Positions 1 to 7,544 of a stretch of 12,904 bases of DNA are shown one piece after another; within the stretch, counting starts at the first letter, position 1; every line of letters begins with the position of its first letter. The notes under the pieces were generated by a model that was not told the origin of the DNA, did not search any database, and saw only the letters and a list, made by a program, of their open reading frames with translations. The translations under genes were made by a program, and so were the position numbers. The stretch is from Solirubrobacteraceae bacterium (GTDB lineage: Bacteria > Actinomycetota > Thermoleophilia > Solirubrobacterales > Solirubrobacteraceae): the NCBI GenBank assembly GCA_025935735.1, contig JAICUS010000114.1:1-12904 (forward strand), written 5' to 3'.

Positions 1-624
1 CGCTGGGCGCAGTACGAGGAGGCGCTGGCGGACGACCGGGCCTTCCAGCGCCGCTGGATGATCCCGATCGAGGCGGGCTCGAAGCGCAAGCCGCTCAGCA
101 TCGACGAGGACTGGGGCGTGCGCCCGGCGCCGCTGGAGACGCTGTCTTCGCTGCCGGCGGTCGCGCCTGACGGCGTCGTCTCCTACGGCTCGCAGACGCA
201 TCCCGCCGACGGCTGCGCGGGGCTGATCGTCACGTCGCCCGACCGGGCCGAGGGACCGGCCGCGCGCGTGCTGGCCACCGGCTTCGCCCGGGTCAAGCCG
301 GGGGAGATGCCCAAGGCGCCGGTCCCGGCGGCGGCCGCCGCGCTGGACGACGCCGGGCTCTCGCTCGACCGGATCGACCTCATCAAGACCCACAACCCGT
401 TCGCGGTCAACGACCTCTGGTTCGCCCGCGAGACCGGCGCCGACCTGGAGGCGATGAACCCGTTCGGGTGCAGCCTCATCTACGGGCACCCGCAGGGCCC
501 GACCGGCGCCCGCGGGCTGATCGAGCTGATGTGGGCGCTGCACGACCGCGGCGGCGGCCGCGGCCTGTTCACCGGCTGCGCGGCCGGCGACACCGGCGCC
601 GCCGTCGTGATCGAACTCGCCTAG
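1..624 (+). CDS. Thiolase family protein (acetyl-CoA acyltransferase-like), C-terminal part
   Basis: The reading frame is open from base 1 to the TAG at 622-624, giving 207 codons without a start, so roughly the C-terminal half of a protein of about 400 residues is present. Thiolases cleave or form 3-ketoacyl-CoA in the cytoplasm. Visible motifs, in window codons, are THNPFAVND (about 130-138, the counterpart of NEAFA), NPFGC...GHPQGPTG (about 153-169, with the active-site His of GHP at codon 163) and FTGCAAGD (about 190-197, with the second catalytic Cys at codon 193). The nucleophilic N-terminal Cys lies off the window. The SYGSQTHPADG and HNPFAVND variants place it in a divergent bacterial thiolase subfamily rather than classic AtoB/FadA. 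It could supply the thiolytic step for the CoA pathway encoded at 4654-11292, but it is separated from that operon by four genes, so this is inference. Its stop shares a CTAG with the convergent gene. Confidence 0.9.
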   Translation, partial: RWAQYEEALADDRAFQRRWMIPIEAGSKRKPLSIDEDWGVRPAPLETLSSLPAVAPDGVVSYGSQTHPADGCAGLIVTSPDRAEGPAARVLATGFARVKPGEMPKAPVPAAAAALDDAGLSLDRIDLIKTHNPFAVNDLWFARETGADLEAMNPFGCSLIYGHPQGPTGARGLIELMWALHDRGGGRGLFTGCAAGDTGAAVVIELA

Positions 625-2183
625 CCCTGGGAGGCGAGCAGCGCCTGCTGGAGCGCGGCGAACAGCCGGCGGGCGGCGGCCTGCTCCTCGCGCGACGCGC
701 CGGCCAGGGTGAGCGCGCGCTGGCAGGCCAGCGCGAAGCGCTCCAGGAACCCGTGGCGCTCCAGCAGGCTCGCCCCCTGGAGATAGGCCCGGCGCATCAG
801 CACGTCGGTGGCGGTCAGCGCGGCGGCGTAGCGGCCGGTGGCGCAGCCCTGCCGGAGCTCGTCGATCCAGTCCGCCGTGACCCCGCGCGCGGCCGGCGAG
901 GCGAACCACCCCGGATGGCCGCTGCGGTACAGCGCCGCCGCCGCGGCCAGCTCGAGCTCGGCGGCGTCGGCGGCCAGCCGGGCCGCCAGCGCGGGCAGCG
1001 GGTGGGCCGGCGGGCCGAGCGGCCGGACGCCCGGCCGGGCGCCGAGCTCGATCGCGAGCCGCCGCACCGCCTCCAGGTGGAAGCGGCGGTGCCCGCCGGG
1101 GGTGCGCACGGCGGCGATCCGGCCCTCGTCGGACCAGCGGCGCAGCCGGCTCTGGGACACCCCGAGCGTGCTCGCCGCCTGCTGCAGGGTGAGCAGCTCC
1201 GGCTCGCGCGCCCCGGGCTGCGCGGCCGGCTCGTCGGCGTGGCGCTCCATGATCTCGCTCACCTCGGCGGGCGCCGCCAGCAGCGCGTCGGCCAGCCCGG
1301 GGTCGATCTGGCGCCCGCGCTCCTCGCGCACCACCGCCAGCGCCTCGGCGAACGGCAGCGCCCGCCGGTAGACGCGGTCGGTGCTGACCGCGTCGAACGC
1401 GTCGGCCAGCGCGGCGATCCGCCCGGACAGCGGGATGTCCTCGCCGGCCAGCCCGCGCGGGTAGCCGTGGCCGTCGTAGCGCTCGTGGTGCGTCCACGCG
1501 ATCTCGGACGCCAGGTCGAGGAACTCGACGCCGGAGCCGGCCAGCAGCCGGCCGCCGAGCTCGGCGTGGCGCTCCATCTCGCGCCGCTCGGCCGGCGTCA
1601 GCGGGCCCGGCTTGAGCAGGATCGCGTCCGGCACCGCGACCTTGCCGACGTCGTGCAGGCGCGAGGCGACCCGCATGAGCTCGGCGTCGAGCCCGGCGTG
1701 GCCGGCGAGCAGCCCGCAGTAGCAGCTCATGCGCTCGACGTGCGCGCTGGTCTCCATGTCGCGGTGCTCGACGGCCCGGGCCAGCCGGCGCACGGTCTCC
1801 CCGCCGGCCGCGCCCGGCCCGGCCGCCCGCCGCTCGATCGCCTCGGTCACCGCCACGGCCAGCATCGGGCCGGTCAGCGTCTCGGCCGGGAGACAGCGGT
1901 GCGCGCCGGCCCGGACCGCCTCGCGCACCTCGTCCTGGCCCGAGGCCAGCGCGACCAGCGCGGCCGACGGGGCGGTGCGGCGCAGCTCTCGCAGGCCCGC
2001 GGCGCCGCCCGCCTCGACGAGGTCCACCACCAGGCAGTCGAACGCCTCCTCGGCCAGCCGCGCCGCGATCTCGGCGGCCGAGCCGGCCCGGACGACGGAC
2101 AGGGCGGGGGCGTCCCCGAGCGCCTCGGCCGGGCTGCTCAGCAGCACGCGGATCGACCGTCGCGGTGAGGCCGGAGCGCTCAC
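621..2183 (-). CDS. Receiver-like / HD-GYP phosphodiesterase / MerR-type HTH fusion protein
   Basis: A 520-residue protein with a GTG start at 2183-2181. Residues about 10-115 resemble a response-regulator receiver: D54 is in the phospho-acceptor position (LVVD), but the usual N-terminal acidic pair is replaced by SS and the conserved Lys is missing, so it is probably degenerate. Residues about 130-315 form an HD-GYP domain with a complete metal site: H148, HD at 177-178, K181, H206, HH at 232-233, the GYP motif RYDGHGYP (235-242), and D261/D264. The family hydrolyses cyclic di-GMP. Residues about 330-377 are a MerR/excisionase-like winged helix (LTLQQAASTLGV, RRW, TPGGHRRF). The last 140 residues are Ala/Leu-rich and helical with no recognised family. 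The order suggests a second-messenger phosphodiesterase joined to DNA binding. No good Shine-Dalgarno is seen, and the start is the weakest part of the call. It is divergent from the GntR gene. Confidence 0.9.
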   Translation of the reverse strand: MSAPASPRRSIRVLLSSPAEALGDAPALSVVRAGSAAEIAARLAEEAFDCLVVDLVEAGGAAGLRELRRTAPSAALVALASGQDEVREAVRAGAHRCLPAETLTGPMLAVAVTEAIERRAAGPGAAGGETVRRLARAVEHRDMETSAHVERMSCYCGLLAGHAGLDAELMRVASRLHDVGKVAVPDAILLKPGPLTPAERREMERHAELGGRLLAGSGVEFLDLASEIAWTHHERYDGHGYPRGLAGEDIPLSGRIAALADAFDAVSTDRVYRRALPFAEALAVVREERGRQIDPGLADALLAAPAEVSEIMERHADEPAAQPGAREPELLTLQQAASTLGVSQSRLRRWSDEGRIAAVRTPGGHRRFHLEAVRRLAIELGARPGVRPLGPPAHPLPALAARLAADAAELELAAAAALYRSGHPGWFASPAARGVTADWIDELRQGCATGRYAAALTATDVLMRRAYLQGASLLERHGFLERFALACQRALTLAGASREEQAAARRLFAALQQALLASQG

Positions 2184-2252
2184 GGGGCGAGCATCCCACT
2201 TCGCCGGAAGCCCTGCCGCCGCTGAAAATCATTTGCCCTTTGGCGGCGCCCT

Positions 2253-2258
2253 TAGAAT
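2253..2258 (+). promoter_or_regulatory. -10 box of a leaderless promoter for the GntR gene
   Basis: TAGAAT at 2253-2258 is followed by exactly six bases and then the ATG at 2265, so transcription would start on or next to the start codon. This is the actinobacterial leaderless layout (TANNNT-N6-ATG). A -35 is not clear: TTGCCC at 2233-2238 matches four of six but with a short 14-bp spacer. The repeat GCCCTT (2235-2240 and 2248-2253) lies over the promoter and could be a regulator site. Confidence 0.6.
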
Positions 2259-2264
2259 GTGCGC

Positions 2265-2990
2265 ATGGCGCACGCCCAAGAGCTCCCCGGCGAACGCTTC
2301 CCCCGGGCGCGCACGGACGCCAGCGAGCAGATCGCGCTGGAGATCCGCCGCTACCTGGAGCGGCGCGACCTGCAGCCGGGCGACCGGATCGGCACCGAGC
2401 AGGAGCTCGCGGCGGAGTTCGGCGTCAGCCGGCCGACGCTGCGCGAGGGCCTGCGGCTGCTGGCCAGCTCGCACCTCATCCGGGTCGGCCGCGGGCGCTC
2501 GGGCGGCATCTTCGTCGCCCGCACGCCCAACGAGGGCATGAGCCGCAACGTCAGCGAGTCGATCGCCACGATGCTGGCCGCCGAGAGCGTGTCGCTGGCG
2601 GAGCTGATCGACGCACGGCTGTTCCTCGAGGTGCCGCTGGCCGGCCTCGCCGCCCGCCACGCCGGGCCGGACACGGCGGACCGGCTGCAAGAGGCGATCG
2701 ATGCCGCCACGGGCCACCAGCCGGGTACCGAGCCGTTCAACGCGGCCGACGGCAGCTTCCACCGCATCCTGGCCGAGGCGGCCGGCAACCCGCTGCTGCG
2801 CGCGTTCACCGACTGGATCCTCGAGGTGCTGCAGCCGAACCTCATCGTGCACATCTCCGGCCGCGTCGACGGCGAGGCGATCCTGCGCCAGCACCAGGAC
2901 ATCCAGCGCGCCGTGCGGCGCCGCCAGGCGGCGGCGGCCGAGCGCGCGATGGCCGCGCACATCGAGTACCTCAAGCAATTGCTCGACTGA
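2265..2990 (+). CDS. GntR family (FadR/FCD subfamily) transcriptional regulator
   Basis: A 241-residue cytoplasmic DNA-binding protein. Residues about 20-86 are a GntR winged helix (LQPGDRIGTEQELAAEFGVS, then RPTLREGLRLL, then the wing GRGRSGGIFV). Residues about 108-238 are an FCD ligand domain, with D162, H166 (SFHRILAEAAGN), H210 (RQHQDI) and H232 (MAAHIEYL) as candidate metal ligands. The family usually represses catabolic genes and releases DNA on binding an organic acid or acyl-type ligand. I chose the ATG at 2265 over the in-frame GTG at 2259 because it sits six bases after a TAGAAT -10 box. The gene is divergent from the HD-GYP gene (81 bp between starts), and its last 20 bp overlap the 3' end of the dehydrogenase gene on the other strand. 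Its target and effector cannot be read from the sequence. It could regulate itself, the HD-GYP gene, or distant genes. Confidence 0.92.
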   Translation: MAHAQELPGERFPRARTDASEQIALEIRRYLERRDLQPGDRIGTEQELAAEFGVSRPTLREGLRLLASSHLIRVGRGRSGGIFVARTPNEGMSRNVSESIATMLAAESVSLAELIDARLFLEVPLAGLAARHAGPDTADRLQEAIDAATGHQPGTEPFNAADGSFHRILAEAAGNPLLRAFTDWILEVLQPNLIVHISGRVDGEAILRQHQDIQRAVRRRQAAAAERAMAAHIEYLKQLLD

Positions 2991-3858
2991 CCGCGTCCGC
3001 GGCTTCGCGCAGACCGGTCAGCTCGTCGGGCGCCAGCTCCCACTCGTGGATCCGCTCGGCGCCGCCGGGGCCGAGCGCCACCGGCACCGTCACCGCCGCG
3101 CCGGCGATGCCGTACTCGCCGTCCAGCACGACCGAGGCCGGCCAGGGGTCGGCGCCGGCCGACAGCCCCGCGACCATCCGGGCGAGGCCGGCGCCCGAGG
3201 TCCAGGTGGAGGAGCGGCGCGAGTCCAGCGCGACGTGGCGGCGGTACCAGGTGCGGACGAACGCGTCTGCCGCCGCGCGCTCGGCGGCGTCCAGCGTCAC
3301 CGGCTCGCCGCGCACCGTCACGCGGCTGAACACCGGCACGGCCGCGTCGCCGTGCTCGCCCAGCACGTAGGCGCCCACGTCGGCCGGCGCCACGCCGCGC
3401 GCGGCCGCCACCGCGGTCCGCAGGCGCAGGCTGTCGTTGAGCGTGTAGCCGAGCACCCGCCGGCGGTCCAGGCCGTGGCGGCCCACCAGCCACGTGCACA
3501 GCGCGTCGACGGGGTTGGTGACCACGACGACCAGCGCGTCGCCCAGGCGCTCGGCGATGCCGGAGACGATCGCCGCGTTGTCGCGCAGGTAGACCGAGCG
3601 CGACGTGTTCTCGGTCAGCGGCGCGGCGGCGCAGATCACCACCACGTCCGCGTTGGCCACGTCCTCCGGCTCTCCCGCCCGCACGCGGCCGCCGCCGGCC
3701 AATACCGGCACCTGCTCGAGGTCCATGACGTGCGAGAGCACCTTCTGCGGGCGGCGGTCGACCACGACGACGTCGTAGGGCTCGGGGCGCAACAGGAGGT
3801 TGAACGCGAGCGAGGAGCCGACGCCGCCCGCGCCGCCGGCGATGGCGATCGTCTTCAT
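2971..3858 (-). CDS. Lactate/malate dehydrogenase family protein (L-2-hydroxyacid dehydrogenase) of uncertain substrate
   Basis: A 295-residue NAD-dependent oxidoreductase of the LDH/MDH superfamily. The Rossmann motif GGAGGVGSS is at 8-16, D34 ends strand 2 (VVVVD, indicating NAD over NADP), TNPVD is at 114-118, the substrate-binding segment NDSLRLR is at 141-147 (D142 pairs with the catalytic His, R145 binds the carboxylate), and GEHGD at 167-171 holds the catalytic H169. In the mobile loop (about 77-94) R87 aligns with LDH Arg109. The specificity position 102 appears to be L81, not Gln (lactate) or Arg (malate), so the natural 2-oxo acid is probably neither pyruvate nor oxaloacetate; this rests on a hand alignment. 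The ATG overlaps the stop of the upstream PaaX gene by four bases, so the two are co-transcribed and translationally coupled. Its link to the divergent aromatic operon is inference. A housekeeping malate dehydrogenase is the alternative. Confidence 0.9.
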   Translation of the reverse strand: MKTIAIAGGAGGVGSSLAFNLLLRPEPYDVVVVDRRPQKVLSHVMDLEQVPVLAGGGRVRAGEPEDVANADVVVICAAAPLTENTSRSVYLRDNAAIVSGIAERLGDALVVVVTNPVDALCTWLVGRHGLDRRRVLGYTLNDSLRLRTAVAAARGVAPADVGAYVLGEHGDAAVPVFSRVTVRGEPVTLDAAERAAADAFVRTWYRRHVALDSRRSSTWTSGAGLARMVAGLSAGADPWPASVVLDGEYGIAGAAVTVPVALGPGGAERIHEWELAPDELTGLREAADAVSRAIA

Positions 3859-4607
3859 CTCGCGCCGCATACTTCCAGGGCGTGCGCGAGCGCGGGCTCG
3901 CGCAGCCGCTCCTCGAGCGCGCCGAACACCGCCCAGGCGTGCTCGCCCGGCCAGTCGGCGGGCAGGGCGTCGGGCGGCAGGCCGGGGTCGTGGAACGGGA
4001 TCCGCCGCCACGCGTCGAGCTGGCGGACGTAGTCGGCGAACGCCGGCTCGCGGGCCAGCGCCGGCTCCCACTCGGCCACGTAGCGGGCGTACTCGGCGGC
4101 GATGCGCGCGAGGTCCCACCAGCGCGCCGGGTCGCCGTCCGGCGCCTCGCCGGTGAACAGCGTGACGTTGCCGTCGAGCCCCAGCTCGTCCACCAGCGCG
4201 CGCACCTCGCCCTCGAGCTGCGCGGGCGCGATCCACACGGCGGGCGCGACCGTGCCCAGGCCGAGGCCGGCGAGCCCGGCGCGCAGCCGGTGGCGCAGCG
4301 CCCGCTGGGCCTCGGGGATGGAGAAGACCACGAGCAGCCAGCCGGGGGCGCGGCGGCGGGCGAAGATGCGGGCGTCGCCGGCGCGCAGGATCGCCGCGCC
4401 GTGCTCGGTCAGCCGGTAGCCGGCGGCGCCGCCGCGGCGCTCGGAGGCGATCACCCCGCGGCGCTTGAGCCGCGAGACGCTCGAGCGCACCGACTGCGCG
4501 TCCAGCCCCAGCTCGGCCATCAGCGCGATCAGGTCGGCCACGGCGATCCAGCCGCCGAGCCGGCGCAGGAACGCGCCGAAGAACGTCATCAGCAGCGAGC
4601 GAGGCAC
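3855..4607 (-). CDS. PaaX family transcriptional regulator
   Basis: A 250-residue protein with the three-part PaaX architecture: an N-terminal winged helix (about 8-80; SVRSSVSRLKRRGVI at the recognition helix, then GYRLTEHG), a Cas2-like middle region starting WLLVVFSIPEAQRALRHRLR (90-109), and the C-terminal PaaX domain with WWDLARIAAEYARY and IPFHDPGLPPDALPADWPG. Family members are repressors of aromatic-acid operons that respond to an aryl-CoA; E. coli PaaX senses phenylacetyl-CoA. The GTG start at 4607 is supported by a TAGAAT exactly six bases upstream, which implies a leaderless mRNA; an ATG two bases earlier is out of frame. It is divergent from the aryl-CoA catabolic operon with 46 bp between starts, so it most likely controls that operon. 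The effector is plausibly the CoA ester made by the ligase at 9410-10909 (inference). The gene overlaps the downstream dehydrogenase by four bases. Confidence 0.92.
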   Translation of the reverse strand: MPRSLLMTFFGAFLRRLGGWIAVADLIALMAELGLDAQSVRSSVSRLKRRGVIASERRGGAAGYRLTEHGAAILRAGDARIFARRRAPGWLLVVFSIPEAQRALRHRLRAGLAGLGLGTVAPAVWIAPAQLEGEVRALVDELGLDGNVTLFTGEAPDGDPARWWDLARIAAEYARYVAEWEPALAREPAFADYVRQLDAWRRIPFHDPGLPPDALPADWPGEHAWAVFGALEERLREPALAHALEVCGAR

Positions 4608-4613
4608 ATAGCG

Positions 4614-4619
4614 ATTCTA
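4614..4619 (-). promoter_or_regulatory. -10 box of a leaderless promoter for the PaaX-family gene
   Basis: Read on the - strand, TAGAAT (4619 down to 4614) is followed by six bases and then the GTG at 4607. It is the same hexamer and spacing as for the GntR gene. No convincing -35 was found (TATCGC at 17 bp is poor). Confidence 0.6.
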
Positions 4620-4646
4620 TGACGGCAGTCACGAGGGCGATATAGT
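4619..4646 (+). promoter_or_regulatory. Leaderless promoter of the aryl-CoA catabolic operon
   Basis: TATAGT at 4641-4646 is a near-perfect -10 box, seven bases before the ATG at 4654. ATGACG at 4619-4624 matches four of six -35 positions with a 16-bp spacer. There is no room for a Shine-Dalgarno in a 5' leader, so the mRNA should be leaderless. The -35 overlaps the -10 of the divergent PaaX-gene promoter. Confidence 0.6.
4620..4631. promoter_or_regulatory. Candidate operator: TGAC-N4-GTCA inverted repeat
   Basis: A perfect short inverted repeat, TGACggcaGTCA, lies between the two divergent -10 boxes. A second one, GCGA-TATAG-TCGC (4637-4649), covers the operon's -10 box. Either could be bound by the PaaX-family regulator. 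Arms of four bases occur by chance easily in such DNA, so only the position supports the call. Confidence 0.35.
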
Positions 4647-4653
4647 CGCGGTC

Positions 4654-6864
4654 ATGCGGATCGCGATCGCGGGCGGCGGCCCGGGCGGCCTCTACCTCTC
4701 GATCCTGTTGAAGCGCCTGGATCCGTCCCACGAGGTCGTCGTCCACGAGCGCAACGCGCCCGACGACACGTTCGGCTTCGGCGTCGTGTTCTCCGACGAG
4801 ACCCTGGGCGCGTTCGAGGCGGCCGACCCGGAGAGCTACGCCGAGATCACCCGCCGCTTCGCCCGCTGGACGGAGATCGACGTCCACTACCGCGGCGAGG
4901 TGGTGACCAGCGGCGGCCACGGCTTCTCGGCCATGGGGCGCATGGAGCTGCTCAACCTGCTGCAGCGCCGCGCGGCCGACCTCGGCGTCGAGCTGCACTT
5001 CCGCAGCGAGGTCGACGAGCTCGAGGGCGACGTGGCGGTGGCCGCCGACGGCGTCAACTCGACGTTGCGCCGCCGCCACGCCGAGAGCTTCCGGCCGTCG
5101 CTGGACGTGCGCCGGGCCAAGTACGTCTGGTTCGGCACCGACCTCGTCTTCGACGCGTTCAAGTTCTTCATCAAGGACACGCCGGACGGCGTGCTGCAGG
5201 TCCACGGCTACCCGTACAGCGACACCCGCTCCACCTTCATCGTCGAGACGACGGAGGAGACGTGGCGGCGCGCCGGGCTGGACGCGCGCGACCCGCTGGA
5301 GGCGTGCGGCGAGCTGTTCGCCGACGTGCTGGACGGCCACCGGCTGATCGCCAACAAGTCGCAGTGGATCAACTTCACCACGGTCCGCAACGCGTCGTGG
5401 CGCCACGGCAACGTCGTGCTGCTGGGCGACGCGGCGCACACCGCGCACTTCTCGATCGGCTCGGGCACCAAGCTGGCCATGGAGGACGCGATCTCGCTCG
5501 CCTGGCACCTGGGGGAGGACGACGTGCCGGCGGCGCTCGAGGCCTACGAGGCCGAGCGGCGGCCGATCGTCGAGTCCACCCAGCGCGCCGCGCAGGGCTC
5601 GCTGGAGTGGTTCGAGGGGCTGCCGCGCTACACGCACCAGGAGCCGGTGCGGTTCGCGTTCAACCTGCTCACGCGGTCTCGCCGCATCACCTACGGCGAG
5701 CTGCAGATGCGCGACCCGGCGTTCGTCGCCCGGCTGGCACAGCGCCCGCCGATGTTCACGCCGTTCCGCCTGCGCGGGCTGGAGCTGCCCAACCGGGTCG
5801 TCGTCTCGCCGATGGACATGTACTCCTCGGTGGACGGCACCCCCGGCGACTTCCACCTCGTGCACCTCGGCTCGCGGGCCGTCGGCGGCGCCGGCCTGGT
5901 GATGACCGAGATGATCTGCACGTCGCCCGAGGCGCGGATCACGCCCGGCTGCGGCGGGCTGTGGTGCGAGGAGCACACCGCCGCCTGGAAGCGGATCGTC
6001 GACTTCGTGCACGCGCACTCGGGCGCGGCGATCGGCGCGCAGATCGGCCACGCCGGGCGCAAGGGCTCCACCTGCCTGCTGTGGGAGGGCGACCACCGGC
6101 CGCTGGAGGAGGGCAACTGGCCGCTCGTCGCGCCGTCGCCGCTGCCGTACTTCCCGGGGGTCAGCCAGGTGCCGCGCGAGATGACCCGGGCCGACATGGA
6201 CGCCGTGCGCGACGAGTTCGTGGCCGCCACCCGCCGCGCCGACGCCGCGGGGTTCGACCTGCTCGAGGTCCACATGGCCCACGGGTACCTGCTGTCGAGC
6301 TTCCTCTCGCCGCTGACCAACGTGCGCGACGACGAGTACGGGTCCGACCGCGCGCGGTTCCCGCTCGAGGTGTTCGCCGCGTGCCGCGAGGCGTGGCCGG
6401 CGGAGAAGCCGATGTCGGTGCGGATCAGCGCCACCGACTGGGTGGACGGCGGCTTCACCGGCGACGACGCGGTGGCGCTCGCCCGCCGGCTGAAGGAGGC
6501 CGGCTGCGACATCGCCGACGTCTCCACCGGCCAGGTGTCGCCCGACCAGGCGCCGGCCTACGGGCGCTCCTACCAGACCCCGTACGCCGACCGGATCCGC
6601 CACGAGGTCGGCCTGCCGGTGATCGCCGTCGGCGCGATCTCCAGCTACGACGACGTCAACACGATCATCCTGGCCGGCCGGGCCGACCTGTGCGCGCTCG
6701 CCCGCCCGCACCTGTGGGACCCGCACTGGACGCTGCACGCCGCGGCCGACCAGGGCGTCGACGTGCCGTGGCCGGTGCAGTACCAGTCCGGCGCGAGGCC
6801 GCCGAACACCGGCAAGGACGTCCGCCGGTCGCCGCTGCGGCGCTTCGACGCGGTGCCGGCATGA
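4654..6864 (+). CDS. Bifunctional aryl-CoA monooxygenase/reductase (2-aminobenzoyl-CoA monooxygenase/reductase or salicylyl-CoA 5-hydroxylase type)
   Basis: A 736-residue fusion of two flavoproteins. Residues 1 to about 360 are a FAD aromatic hydroxylase of the salicylate hydroxylase type: GGGPGG at 7-12 binds the FAD ADP part, the ADGVNSTLR motif is at 131-139, and [16 protein letters not shown] at 256-271 is the GD motif. Residues about 367-695 are an Old Yellow Enzyme/2,4-dienoyl-CoA reductase-type FMN barrel: [10 protein letters not shown] at 378-387, QIGHAGRKG at 463-471, [16 protein letters not shown] at 538-553 with H540 and H543, and a late phosphate-binding stretch around 659-684. 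In the Azoarcus evansii anthranilate pathway this fusion hydroxylates 2-aminobenzoyl-CoA at C5 and reduces the ring to 2-amino-5-oxocyclohex-1-ene-1-carbonyl-CoA. Relatives are annotated as salicylyl-CoA 5-hydroxylase, and sequence alone does not separate the two. It is the first gene of the operon and appears leaderless. Its TGA overlaps the next ATG by four bases. Confidence 0.9.
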   Translation: MRIAIAGGGPGGLYLSILLKRLDPSHEVVVHERNAPDDTFGFGVVFSDETLGAFEAADPESYAEITRRFARWTEIDVHYRGEVVTSGGHGFSAMGRMELLNLLQRRAADLGVELHFRSEVDELEGDVAVAADGVNSTLRRRHAESFRPSLDVRRAKYVWFGTDLVFDAFKFFIKDTPDGVLQVHGYPYSDTRSTFIVETTEETWRRAGLDARDPLEACGELFADVLDGHRLIANKSQWINFTTVRNASWRHGNVVLLGDAAHTAHFSIGSGTKLAMEDAISLAWHLGEDDVPAALEAYEAERRPIVESTQRAAQGSLEWFEGLPRYTHQEPVRFAFNLLTRSRRITYGELQMRDPAFVARLAQRPPMFTPFRLRGLELPNRVVVSPMDMYSSVDGTPGDFHLVHLGSRAVGGAGLVMTEMICTSPEARITPGCGGLWCEEHTAAWKRIVDFVHAHSGAAIGAQIGHAGRKGSTCLLWEGDHRPLEEGNWPLVAPSPLPYFPGVSQVPREMTRADMDAVRDEFVAATRRADAAGFDLLEVHMAHGYLLSSFLSPLTNVRDDEYGSDRARFPLEVFAACREAWPAEKPMSVRISATDWVDGGFTGDDAVALARRLKEAGCDIADVSTGQVSPDQAPAYGRSYQTPYADRIRHEVGLPVIAVGAISSYDDVNTIILAGRADLCALARPHLWDPHWTLHAAADQGVDVPWPVQYQSGARPPNTGKDVRRSPLRRFDAVPA

Positions 6865-7544
6865 CCCGGGTGGTGGTGGTCACGGGCGGCAACCGGGGGA
6901 TCGGCGCGGCGATCAGCGCGCGCTTCGCCGCGGCGGGCGACACGGTGCACGCACTGTCCAGCGCGGACTGCGACGTGACCGACGAGGACGCGGTCGGCGA
7001 CGTCCTCGGCGCGATCGGCCGGGTCGACGTGCTGGTCAACAACGCGGGGGTGTCCGACAGCGCGCCGGTGGAGCGCACCACGCTCGACCAGTGGCGCACG
7101 CAACTGGACGTCAACGCCACCGGCGCGTTCCTGTGCACCCGCGCGGTGCTCGGCGGGATGGCCGAGCGCGGCCACGGCCGGATCGTCACGGTGGCCTCGG
7201 TGGCCGGCCACCGCGGCTCGCGCTACACGGGCGCCTACACGGCCTCCAAGCACGCGGCGATCGGCTTCATGCGCGCCGTGGCCGCCGAGGTGGCGGGCAG
7301 CGACGTGACCGCCAACGCGGTCTGCCCGGCCTACGTGCGCTCGGACATGACCGACCGCACGATCGCCACCATCGAGGCGCGCACGGGCCGCGACGGCGAG
7401 GCCGCGCTGGCCGAGATGGCGCCGCTCGGGCGGCTGATCGAGCCCGAGGAGGTGGCGTTCGCCGTCGCCTTCCTGGCCGCGCCCGAGGCGGGAGCGATCA
7501 ACGGCCAGACGCTGATCCTGGACGGGGGAGGGGTGCAGCTGTGA
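6861..7544 (+). CDS. SDR family oxidoreductase (3-hydroxyacyl-CoA dehydrogenase / ketoreductase-like)
   Basis: A 227-residue classical short-chain dehydrogenase. The cofactor motif TGGNRGIG is at 8-15, NNAG at 60-63, the catalytic Asn at N85, and the Ser-Tyr-Lys triad at S113, Y126 (AYTASK) and K130. CPAYVRSDM (155-163) is the usual post-catalytic segment and DGGGVQL closes the protein. The start is the ATG at 6861, in a four-base ATGA overlap with the preceding stop. Between the ring-modifying enzyme and the crotonase it probably acts as the 3-hydroxyacyl-CoA dehydrogenase of the beta-oxidation-like steps, or reduces a ring ketone. The substrate is inferred from context. It ends in a four-base GTGA overlap with the next gene. 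Confidence 0.92.
   Translation: MTRVVVVTGGNRGIGAAISARFAAAGDTVHALSSADCDVTDEDAVGDVLGAIGRVDVLVNNAGVSDSAPVERTTLDQWRTQLDVNATGAFLCTRAVLGGMAERGHGRIVTVASVAGHRGSRYTGAYTASKHAAIGFMRAVAAEVAGSDVTANAVCPAYVRSDMTDRTIATIEARTGRDGEAALAEMAPLGRLIEPEEVAFAVAFLAAPEAGAINGQTLILDGGGVQL
7524..7533 (+). promoter_or_regulatory. Strong Shine-Dalgarno for the crotonase gene
   Basis: GGGGGAGGGG lies seven bases before the GTG at 7541, inside the end of the SDR gene. It supports the GTG start and independent ribosome entry in addition to coupling. Confidence 0.65.

Noticed and set aside
468..2168. A 566-residue + strand frame opposite the HD-GYP gene
   Set aside because: It is Arg/Gln/Gly-rich with no motifs, and the - strand frame contains a complete HD-GYP site with conserved residues.
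2184..2264. A promoter for the HD-GYP gene on the - strand
   Set aside because: AT-rich bases around 2225-2235 and TGGGAT nearer the start were considered, but neither has a matching -35 or the leaderless spacing.
3859..6738. A 1255-residue open frame on the - strand running from 6738 into the dehydrogenase
   Set aside because: Only the last 295 residues (from the ATG at 3858) are a known protein. The rest is low-complexity Arg/Gly/Ala text antisense to the PaaX-family gene and the fused flavoprotein, as expected from GC-rich codon bias.
4654..6864. Firm assignment as salicylyl-CoA 5-hydroxylase of a gentisate pathway
   Set aside because: The same fusion serves 2-aminobenzoyl-CoA. The Rid and beta-oxidation-type genes and the absence of a visible gentisate 1,2-dioxygenase favour the latter, so the call is left open between them.
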